From NCBI RefSeq assembly GCF_014805625.2, contig NW_023998458.1, forward strand, positions 434,001-498,000: DNA of 64,000 nt, in the 5' to 3' direction. A program made the translations under genes and the position numbers. Of the stretch, positions 54,201 to 64,000 are shown in pieces (positions within the stretch are counted from its first letter, which is position 1; each line of letters starts with the position of its first letter). Origin of the DNA: Glossina fuscipes (taxonomy: Eukaryota; Arthropoda; Insecta; Diptera; Glossinidae). The notes under the pieces were generated by a model. The model worked only from the letters and a program-made list of their open reading frames with translations. It was not told where the DNA came from and made no database searches.

Positions 54201-56840
54201 TTGCTCCACTTTTCGAATCATTGTGTACAGCGCCTGCCGCCAATTTTCTTTCATTTTCTTAAATGGCTTTCTTAATTAAGTAATACATCTTCCTATCTTC
54301 ATTTTTTGCGCTTTTGTCTATGGGCGTCGATTAGCAGTAGATAATATATCAACCGTAATACCTTGAAAACTAGAACAAGTAGAAAAAAACAAAGTTTAGA
54401 GGCCCTTATAATAAAAATTCATGAAAATTTTCGAAGACGCTATAGGCTTCATAACCAGTCGATATTTCCATGGAAAATCCATTGTAGACAAAAAGCTAAC
54501 ATCAAAAGGAAAGGAAAACCAATCGAGAATCTGTAAATAGCAGAGTAACCACAAGCCAAGCAGGCAAGCGACAAGGTGTCTTCTAACTTTTTACGCAGTG
54601 TTGTGTATAATGTTTTCAAATTTTGTGTTCGTTTTTTTATTTCCTTCAATCCCGCAAACTGTCTCTTCTTTACATCCTCTTTTTTACTTAATCAGCGCGA
54701 CTTTTAAGAGAAGCAATGGAAAACACAATACAAAGGAAAGGTAGGGACTAGGATCTGAGACTTTATCCACGGGGGGTACGTTTACTTAGTTCACAATGTT
54801 CAAAGTTGAATAATGAATTCGATTCCGTTGAAGATTATATAGATATTACTATATAATATTATATTATATTACTAACATGGCTATAACTTGGATAGGACTA
54901 CACTTCTGAAGATTTTGGTAAAATTAAATAAAATTTCTATTTGGTTTAAATTGTCTTCAATATTTGATTCATTGATTTGTAATTAGAGGCACCTTTGGTA
55001 GTATTTATATTCGTTATACAAACAACGTATACGCTCTACTAATTAAACGGACGAAACTATAAGGCAGACTCTGCAGAGGTCTGCATTGCATTTATTGTTA
55101 ACAGAGATAACGTTTTAAATTAACCTAGAAAAACTTCATGTTCAACTGAAATCATTGTTATACGAATACCAAGCCTGAAGACTCTTAAGACTAAATGTGA
55201 GAATTTCAATTAGATCCTCTTGTGGCGTGCTGTAACTTCTTTTCGCCAGATATACTTTTAAGAAGGCGAATATCAAGAAATTTCTAAAAAATTTCTCTGC
55301 TAACATACCACACAATTATTCCATAGGTATAGAGAGATAATGCCACTTTTTCTTCTAAATTTGGCCAGTTTGGCGCACATTTGAAATCAGTTAGCAAAGC
55401 GTACAGAGAATCCATGAAAGAACGTTTGCTATGAATCGCGCTGGCATATCATTTAGATAGAATTCGCTTTGTAAAGCGTCTGGCGAACTGTTAAAAGAGA
55501 TCAGCTAAACAGCGAGGCATCTGCATCAACTCACTTCACAATATATCTTCCGGCAGTATATGCATAAAATCCTTTAGTGAAACTCGTCGCTTCAGTAAAA
55601 TAATCCACTCGCCTGATTCAAAACAAATTCAAGATAGTTCACGTATAAGGGGACTTAAGCTGCGAATTCGATTTTTGCTCAAACCTATCTTCAGAGGAAA
55701 TTTAAACTTATTTCATTGCTATAAACACCTTCCTACTTGAGATTATCGATTCATCTTCAAGACTTTGCCAACGCGGTCCTACGAGGCCATTGGGTTTTCA
55801 AAAAGTTCCAAAGTATATCGTAACTTATATACACTGGTTTAGGATGGAGGTTGACTGACTAGTCCCTCAAAGCCCATCAATGGTAAAAATTTGAACAGAA
55901 AATTGTTTTAATCCTATCTAGGTTTTTGTGCTTGGAGCTTGCAATAAACGGAAAGTTGGGTAAAGCACATGCCCACAAACTGCTGCTTGATAGTAAAAAA
56001 AAGAAAAATTCGGATGTTACTCAATAGATTGGGTATATAATTTCATCAAATAGGATGATTTATAGAGCAACAGTCTGTTAACTTTCGATGCGGCTTATGT
56101 CTTGTCCAACCACAAGTCCACTGCCACTATCACAGAGTTGTGTCTTGTCCTTCCAATATTTAATAATTGGATTTGATTCTTTTTCATTGTGCATCCTTCC
56201 ATCATCCGTTAAACGGAATTACCGAAGAGTAAAAATAGAAAATAGAAACTAGCCGTGTACTCTTAGTTGAGTAACAAAAGTCAGATTTTGCCAACACTAC
56301 AGGCTTAAGTAAGAGAAGAACAGGGGATACCCAACGGTTTAGCAAAATTTCTTCAGCATATATTAATTTGGTAAGCGAGAGATGGTATGGATAACAATCA
56401 CACAATATAAGCGATTAACAATAAATGCAGTTTAAGAGTCTGCGAACATATCACAACTCTCGTCTGATGGTTTTACTTTACTAGCATACTTTTAGTTATT
56501 GCGAAGAATGTAGGAAAATGAACATGCTTTTGGGAGATGAATTTAATAAATAATATATATGTATATGCAAATGTATATTTTTTATAATATATCCGTACAT
56601 TTTTAAATCTTTTTCATAAAACATACAATGTAAAGTGCCTGTCATGAATAATGCTATGCATAATTGCTATATTCACGTATTTATATATCTATGTATTTAT
56701 ATTATATAAATTTCTTCTTTTTTTTTTTTTTAATTTATAACAAGCAATTGCTCTAAACAATGGCGTACACATATGGGGAAAAAACCATGTAAGTGCTCAT
56801 TTACTACGATTAATTGCCAACTCAAATATTCATGAAATAT
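51282..56840. other. Downstream intergenic DNA, no gene seen
   Basis: No protein or RNA gene is recognised. It includes an imperfect TTA-rich tract (about 52700-52900) and A/T-rich sequence with many AATAAA words at 53.0-53.6 kb. Short frames on both strands show no coding character. Confidence 0.55.
52700..52900. repeat. Imperfect (TTA)n / (TTTA)n tract
   Basis: About 200 bp composed almost wholly of TTATTA, TTTATTA and TTATTT words. Confidence 0.85.
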
Positions 56841-56937
56841 TATTGCAATTGTTATGGTTGCAGTTGTTGTTATAATTGTTGACTATTTTAACTAACATCG
56901 GTTGCTATTGTTATTACAATTGTTAAGCAATTGTTTT
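56841..56937. promoter_or_regulatory. Homotypic cluster of ATTGTT (Sox-like) motifs
   Basis: ATTGTT occurs at 56848, 56875, 56907, 56919 and 56930, three of them within CAATTGTT, with ATTGCAAT adjacent. The reverse complement AACAAT is the Sox/HMG-box core. About 6 kb downstream of Hmx, this could be a neural enhancer (SoxNeuro/Dichaete type). AT-rich context raises the chance expectation. Confidence 0.3.
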
Positions 56938-57437
56938 TTGGTTTAACAGTTCGTTTTTCCTCTTCGTCTTCTTTTTTTTTTCCTTTTTTTTGATTTTCTC
57001 TTTTATTCTAAAACGCAGAAAAAATGAAAAACACTTTATGCGAATGAAAAAACGTGGCTTAGCATAGAAAAAGACATATATTGTGTTATAAAATCAATAC
57101 ACATATATTTAACGGAATTCCATTAGAGGCCACTCAATTCTTTTTTATGAGCTTTATCTTTTCCTCTTTTTTTCGAAATACGGTCAGGCTTAAATAATGT
57201 TTTGATTGTTTGCTAATGTAACTGATATAATATAGAATACTGAATGTTGCCAGTTCGCAAGACCGCTGAGAAGCTGAGATTGACTTTTAGATGACTTTAA
57301 ATTCAGAGCCAAAACAGTTTTTCTTTTATTCAGCTTAGCTTATGGTGCAAATTCTAAAATAGCTTGAACTTAGTAAAATGAGTTAGTATTCCTTCACTAC
57401 AATTATCAAATATTTAATTATGATAAACAATTAAAAC

Positions 57438-57797
57438 CACTGTAGCGGGCCGCGCAGCTCCCCACACTTATTCATGTAGTCTTCTCAAAATAACACATCA
57501 CATGCGAAGTAGTAGAGAAAGTGATCTAATCCGAGCGATTTTCAATAGCGGTCGTCCTGGCGCTAAAACACGTCTTTGTATCAAATGTCATCAAAATATC
57601 TCAAAAATTGCAACCTGTTGGTTGGTTGAACAGAAGAGTACAAGACGGAAAGACGGACAGAGAAAGACACTAGCTTAGATCGAGAGTGATGCTGAATTAA
57701 CCGGTATAACAAAAGTACGGTCTATCTGAAAGCCTTCTTGGTGCTAGAGACATCCGCACAAACCATTGCCTGTGTACGGACATATTGTACGGTTAAA
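57438..57797 (+). repeat. Dispersed hairpin/ATACCC repeat, copy 6
   Basis: Family blocks: GAAAGTGATCTAATCCGAGC, TTTTCAATAGCGGTCGTCC, TCATCAAAATATCTCAAAAA, GACGGAAAGACGGACAGAG, a TCTATCTGAAAGCCTTCTTG block and ACATCCGCACAAACC. The terminal ATACCC/GGGTAT motifs are largely lost. Confidence 0.75.
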
Positions 57798-58353
57798 AAA
57801 CTTGCTAACAATGATTCAAGGCGCAAAGAAAGTATAGCAAATCTTTCGTTTACCTTCTACACGAAGTCAAAATATTCCAATTTGAACTTAAATGTGCTTG
57901 TTTAATCAGAGTCTTTAATTTTGTCCTTCGTTTCCACATCTTTAGGGTGCAATTAGGTCTAAGGAAAAATCGATTTATAATTTAATTTAAACGTTCTCAA
58001 AGTTCTATTTACATTTTTCACCGATATGTAGAATAGAACGCAAGACCATTTTCTTTAACTATTCGTCGTAACCTTTTTGTTAATTTTAAAAAGAAATAAA
58101 CCTTAGCGACTTTATGGTCTAAGTTAATTATGTACGCAAATTTTTTTTCTATCTGCGGACATTTTTTCGAATTCATGGAAGCAACGGGTCTTGAAAAGAA
58201 AAAAAAAATAAGTAAAATACTTTTTGTGGTTCTGCTGCTTAAACTTTGTAATATTCAAAACACCACCAACGGAGACGTGCATAACCAAACTACGTTTCTG
58301 ATTAATTTTACTAGGTTTCATCAGTTTATCTGTACTGTTGTATTTGTCATTAG

Positions 58354-58552
58354 TTTCCTCAAATCCACCTAAGTGTACGAGTAGGCTAAAGACCTTAACT
58401 AACAACTCAATGTTCGTAGGTTCAAATCTCAAAGGGGGTAGAGTTTTCAATGAAAGCCGATTGCTTTTGATGCTAGGGTTTTAAGACTTTAGTCTTTCAA
58501 TTTATTTGTCTGGCTAAATTAATCATAGTAATTATCATAATACTTTCCTCAA
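58354..58552 (+). mobile_element. Full-length SINE family A with 9-bp target-site duplication
   Basis: The body (58363-58543, 181 bp) lies between exact repeats TTTCCTCAA at 58354-58362 and 58544-58552. Box B GGTTCAAATCT is at 58419-58429. The tail carries TTTTCAATGAAAGCCGATTG, TTTTAAGACTTTAGTC and TTATTTGTCTGGCTAAAT as in the 79-275 copy, then a decayed AT-rich trinucleotide end. Confidence 0.85.
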
Positions 58553-58599
58553 TGCTTCAAAAATTGAGACAGAAATTAAAAAGTTGCTATGTTCGCAAA

Positions 58600-58740
58600 C
58601 ATGAGTATCCGAGAGGGTGAGAATCGCGACTACCAAGTTCAAATCTCAATTCGGTACAGTGTCGCTTTGGTCTTAGTAGTTAAAGCGAATGCTCAGTTTA
58701 GGTGGAGGCGTAAACTTATCGATTGTGCTCACACGTACTA
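58600..58740 (+). mobile_element. SINE family B, decayed
   Basis: Only about 50 bp after the family A copy lies another tRNA-like head (GAGTATCCGAGAGGGTGAGA, box B-like AGTTCAAATCT at 58636-58646) with a short deletion before box B. The tail (TTGGTCTTAGTAGTTAAAGC, GCTCAGTTTAGGTGGAGGCGT) matches the element at 39215-39400. Confidence 0.55.
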
Positions 58741-61700
58741 GGCTACCCCCGCTGCCCTATCTCTTCCTGTTTATCCTTTCTTTCCCGCAGTCACAGTGTT
58801 AGAAGAATGGGAACGGGTTCTGAGTAGAGTAAGCCAGTCTGTACATCAAATTTAAGATGTTTGATTTTGGGGCACCAGAAAAGAAATATAGAAGGCATAA
58901 TGAAAAATTAAGTAGGCAGAGGTTATTGTGGTCTTAGGCTTAAAGAATTCTTTCCGACAAGCCACGCTCTTCTTAAAGAATACTGTTTGGGCATTTAAGT
59001 GAACTTATTCGCTACATTTATGATCAGAGAACTCTTGATTTTGGTGTCACGCGATCGTCTCTTCTTGCACTGCAAGAATTCTTCGACATTTTCTTACGAG
59101 AAATTCAACTAACAATAGTCCCTAGGCACTATATTTATTTGGTTTAATTCTTCTTTTGATTACCAACGACAGTTCTGAGACCCCTCCTCGAGGATTGGTG
59201 TGATTAGATCAAAGGGGATAGCGTACTTCAGCAATATTTTCAAAAATCATGGATTGCAAATTAAAGGCCTTGATGTCACGTAACTATGGTTTGTGTCGAC
59301 CCGATGCATCTCGAAAAACCATTTCGGCTTTCAATGCATCTCATGAAAATTCTTCTCATTGTACATTATTCATGTTCTTATTCTACATTTGTTCTTCGAG
59401 ATTTTTCACTATAAATTCCATTGATAGTATTCCATAATTGGTCTATTTACCCGATTCAACTCAATCCGAGTTCTGACTTTTCTCAAAAAACTGTCCCGGA
59501 GCCATCGTTTTGACTTAATACTAGGTTGAAGGTTGAAAGTAAACAAGTCAAGTTGTTGGCATGAGAATCGGACAGAGATGTTAATTGTGATGCCAGCAAT
59601 CTAGAAACTTCTACTCGTTTGATTAAGCGCCTCCTCAATTTGAATAGAGAAACAATACCATCTTCCGATCAAAGCATTCTCTACGATTTCGTATTAGATG
59701 GCAATTGTCTTAATCTGCTACGTTTGCTGTCATATATGTTGTACATTTTTTTTTTTTGAAAAGTCATTGAAGTAATTAAAAGACGGTAAAATTGATTAAA
59801 AAGTTTATATCAAAAAGTTCGATTGAATCGTATTTTGTGTAATTTGTTGCAATATTTTTGCGAATATACTTTAATTTTTTTGAAATCTTTTGCAAAATTA
59901 TTCTAAAAGTCAGCAGTCATTGCTAAATAAATTGTCTTTTATAACCGCTTGAATGTTTGCCAAATTGAAACGATATTTAATGTTGCTGTTGTTATTTTCT
60001 GAACGACAAATATAAATTCGCATATAAACATATGCAAAAAAGCAAAAGAAAAAATAAAAAAAGATTACGAGGAAGAAAAGAAGAAAAGCTTATTGAAGCT
60101 AATTAAGAAATTACTGCAGGCATTCATGACCTCCTTCCATATATGTATTACAATTTTTCCGACTATGAAAAAAAAAAAGGAAAAAACGAAAAGAAAACCA
60201 AAATGAAATGCCAACAAAAAAAATATAAACTCATATGAGACTCGTTAGCATATGTGGGCTTTTTAAAAATCTATGTATGCATGGGAGTGTGTATTGTACT
60301 GCCAAAAGTGGCATATGAATACCGAAAAAAAGTATTTCAACAAATAATGATTTTTTTCTCATAAAAAATAGAAGAAAAAAACTTGACTTCACAGGATATA
60401 TAAAACTCCTGCTTTATACCCTCTAACTCCTTTTCGCTTAACACCACCAATCGTCAGCGGAAAGTATAATGAATTTGTTATAGCGTTAGAAATAGTAAGA
60501 TAAATAACTTAAGTGTTTTGAAGAAACTCGCTCGAAAAAGCCCTTCATAGAAAGGAAAGGAAGAAGAGAAAGGAAGGGATTCCGGTTAAAATCGGGTTCA
60601 CATAAGCTTTGTATATTTTCTTCAGGACGGTCCTCAATGTGTCACGTTGAGGCTTTCTTCAAGGGCGTCCAATTCTTTCTTTCCCACTTTCAAGGACACA
60701 ACCAATCGCCGCTTTCCTCCCTTGTCTACTTATAATCCCGCTGTATATATGGACGAAGTGTTCGGACGAAAAACAAACTCGGCAAATTGATCACAAAGAG
60801 CGTTAGTTACTGAAAGCGGTGAGTGGTCGTTAAATGCGGGCTGCTATTAATCCTGTCATTGGTCATTTCTAATACTTTGCGTGTTATTGTCTTGAGCATA
60901 TTATGAGGTCGAGGCATTGAAGTGATACTTTTTAGAACATGTCTACCGGCATCATATATTCACTCTATAAATAATTGATCCTGTTTGAAGATTCCTTTCT
61001 TCCTCGGAAATCTACTACAGTTTAACATTGCCTAACGCAGTCGATTTTCCTATAATCACCCATTACCTACTAGAGTTAACCGTATTTGAATACCTTATGG
61101 CCCCTCAGTACTTGCTTGTCCAAATCAAACTCATTACACTTCTCCTTTATCTACCAGGTTAGTGAACGTTTGCCAATCCTAAACATGGATTATGCTGGGA
61201 AGGGTCTATAAGCGGGTAAAGCTACTGAAGAACAAGCTGTTGTACGATCGAGTAATTGACTTTTGCAAGAAAACGGCATATAATTCGATTAATAGAAAGG
61301 AATTAAAGAGGTAGCAAGTTGCCTTGGTTAAGCGATGAGACTCCCGGTACTTTTTAATTCCCTCTTAAGCGAACAAGGAATCGAACCGCGAAATTATACT
61401 AATCTGCCTGTCGTACGCAATAAAACTTTGAAGTCTCCGAATAACTTCTTAACGGAAGCAAACATACGAACCCTGATGGGTTTGCCCTATAGGCGACCGT
61501 CTTGCATGACTTTTAACTTTTACTTGCAAACGATGCACCAGTGATGTTTAATGCGAAATATGAGCTCCATTCATGTCCTACGGCAATAATTTCGTAGTGT
61601 TGAGTGTCCATGATTCGTTGTATGGTGTATTTAGAATTTTTACTTATTTGTTTTTCTTTTTTTTCGAAAGCAAAGCGATTTTTTATAATTTTGCAACAAT

Positions 61701-64000
61701 TTTCTTCCATTTTAAAAAATGAATTGGAATTTATTTTATTTTTCGTTCTAGTTTTTTTTCTTTTTTTCTATTTTTTGTATTTTTGGACTCTTATTATTTT
61801 TTGAAGATTTTTTTTTTTATTCAGATCTTTTTTCATAGCTTATTTTGTTGTTATTGTTAAACTCAAGCCATAAAATCTATTCATGCGCTTAAATAAAATG
61901 CTCAAGCACTTGACTGCATCCATATAGAAATTAAGGCTCATCTGTGAATGAATTCAAGCTTTTTTGTTTGCCTTCCAAAAATAAAAAGAAAAAAAAAGCA
62001 GAAGAAATAAAAGTAAAATTTGTGAAAAAGGAATTGAAAAAATTCCGAAAAAAAGGAACTGAACCCTTTTCAACAAACGCCAAACGAGAACTGTAAGTAT
62101 GACTACTCCTCACTCCTTCTCAGTCTACAGTGGGGCGGTTTAGTTAACTTATTTCTATATAGTTGTTAGGAGAGAGAGGGTAGAAGTTTGTTTTTTTTTT
62201 TTTTTTATTTCTTTTATATGTTTTTTTCAACTCACATACATACATGCATGTCCTGTGATTTACAAATTAATTTTTAGCTTCTAACATTTTCTACTTTATT
62301 GCCACTGCCGTACATGTATAAAAGAGAAATAATGGAAGCAGAGAAAAAAGTAAAAAAACTAACGAAAAATAAGCTTCATTTTAATGCCTTTTTATTATGG
62401 CTTATTTTATTCTTTCTGTTTTTTTTTTTTTTTTTGCTTTTTTTGGGCCATCCACCCATTCATTTATGTTGAGGAAATACCTTATTACGTTAAGTGGATA
62501 ATATGGAAAGAAGCCAAAATATATTGTATGCAATTTTTTATTTTTTAGATTTATTTAAAGTACAACGTCGCATAAATTCATCAGCCCACCCAGACAATCA
62601 TGTCAGCAACTAAGGGAAAATATTTAAAAAATTTTCATATTCACCGCCTAAAGCATAAACATACACTAATTTTGTTAAGTCGTTTGCATAGTCCAAAAGG
62701 ATTATCCCATTTTTCTTGTAAGCCATATTCGTTTCACTTTACAATAACTACTACATATATTCATAATGGCCTACGTATTCGGACCATTTTCGTATTACAA
62801 TTTTTATATTCACGATCAGCTTTAGATTGGCAGTCGATTTTATTTGGTATATTTACCGATCACTATTTAGTTTTTAAGCTCTTATAGGGGACAGTGAGAT
62901 TCTCTTCACCGGCATGTAGTTCAGAACTCCGTCTGCCGCTCACCACAATCAATGGAGAAATCTGAATTTCGTGAAAAAAAAGTTGCAGACCGTAATTTCA
63001 TTCTCGGTATGTTATGAAATTTTGAGACGTTCCTTTTGAAACTTATCTACTACACTATCTAAATACCATAGCGATTTATAAATAGTGCCCGTAGTCGCTA
63101 TATGCTGTGAGTGATGTGTTATATGGCTAACATTAAATTGGCAGATAGTCATACGAAATCAGATCGGAGTTGTGTTTTTTTCTTCTTATGACGATCAGGG
63201 AGAAAGCAGTAGGGAAAGATTAATAGGTGCAGTCCCGATTTGGAAGGTAATGCCGAGCGGCCACTCTCACAGCGGTCACATGTCAATCGTAACTTAACTA
63301 TCTGGAGAAAATATCATATGAACCAATATTAAAAATCGATTTAAGTTAGTCGCAAAGTGAATACAGGTTTCTTAAGTCTAACTTATCGTGGAGGCCACGA
63401 AGAACAGATATTTAAACTAATTATATAAAAAAAGAAATTTTTTTTTTCAAACTCATTGAATTCGAATGTCAAAGCATCTAGTTTTAATTTGCTTGTGTAT
63501 GCAAGGATATGGAAGGAGTTTTTAAGCACGCGTGACTTCAGACAAACTTTGAAAAGTAAGCGAGAATTTCAGGTCAGACGTCTACAGGAAGAATTACAAT
63601 GGATTACTTTTCCGCAATCTCTCTTTACAACGAGGAGAAAAAGCTTGAGGTGCTGGGCATCCAAATTTCGCTCTAAAACGAATCTGTCGTTTTTTAGTTG
63701 GCGTTCTCTTTCTCTTCTCTTTATTTTTATTTTTTGAATTGTATTGTAATAAAAATGATTGCATAAAACCGGGAAGTTTGGGTTATACAATTTTATCAAA
63801 TATTCAGAGTATTGTAGTATGATAATGATTTAGTTTCATTCAGTCACCATTCAGTACTGCTTTCGTTCGTTTAGTTTGTTTTGCGAAATTGATTTCATTC
63901 ATATTTTATTACGAAATGTAAAACTATGTCATTATGATGAATTAAAGTTGTAAAATATTTTGATGTCCTTTTTGTGTACTGTGCATATTTTTGCAAATGA
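58741..64000. other. Downstream intergenic DNA, no gene seen
   Basis: T- and A-rich low-complexity DNA with short frames only. A lone perfect box B (GGTTCGATTCC) is present on the minus strand near 61380, without a convincing box A or cloverleaf. I see no supported gene up to the window end. Confidence 0.5.

Noticed and set aside
58130..58450. 80- and 108-codon frames on both strands
   Set aside because: They run partly into the SINE at 58354-58552 and have no recognisable motif.
61330..61530. Minus-strand perfect box B (GGTTCGATTCC) as a tRNA gene
   Set aside because: No box A at proper spacing and no cloverleaf or acceptor stem can be formed; at most a SINE or tRNA relic.

Overview
The window looks like a fly (higher dipteran) chromosome segment. 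It is AT-rich, full of microsatellites and decayed dispersed repeats, and carries one recognisable protein-coding gene split by canonical GTAAGT...CAG introns. That gene is a developmental homeobox gene of the Hmx (H6/NK5-like) class, on the + strand. Its protein is rich in Asn, Ser and His runs, as is usual for fly transcription factors. Repeats with a short hairpin followed by ATACCC(T)AC recall, from memory, repeats common in calyptrate and drosophilid flies. I cannot name the species from the sequence.

Layout. 1-19.9 kb: upstream intergenic DNA. It holds a young tRNA-derived SINE with a 12-bp target-site duplication (79-275), a dispersed repeat copy (3781-4130), a cryptic TCC/CCG-rich block (7475-8035), a diverged ~70-bp tandem array (9550-10580), and several long GA/CT, TA and TTG microsatellites. 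19.9-20.66 kb: candidate TATA-less Inr/DPE promoter and 5' UTR. 20660-21471: coding exon 1. 21472-45438: a 23,967-bp intron with SINEs, dispersed repeats, two further tandem arrays, a short-period minisatellite and a 42-nt T tract. 45439-45548: coding exon 2. 45549-49697: a 4,149-bp intron with a convergent repeat pair. 49698-50536: coding exon 3 with the homeodomain, ending in TAG. 50537-50986: an in-frame open extension of 149 codons. 51.0-51.3 kb: 3' UTR with AATAAA signals. 51.3-64 kb: downstream intergenic DNA with more SINEs, a dispersed repeat copy, a TTA-rich tract and a cluster of ATTGTT (Sox-like) motifs.

The three exons join with matching phases into a 586-residue protein: His- and Asn-rich N-terminus, an eh1-like FSISSIL motif expected to recruit Groucho, an acidic stretch, the homeodomain at residues 460-519, and the HMX-type motif after it. 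The most notable point is that the frame stays open past the UAG for 149 more codons of non-random, acidic protein, with a GC-rich hairpin just after the stop. This predicts stop-codon readthrough to a 736-residue isoform, unless the stop is a base-call error. I found no second protein-coding gene, no rRNA or functional tRNA gene, and no CRISPR array.
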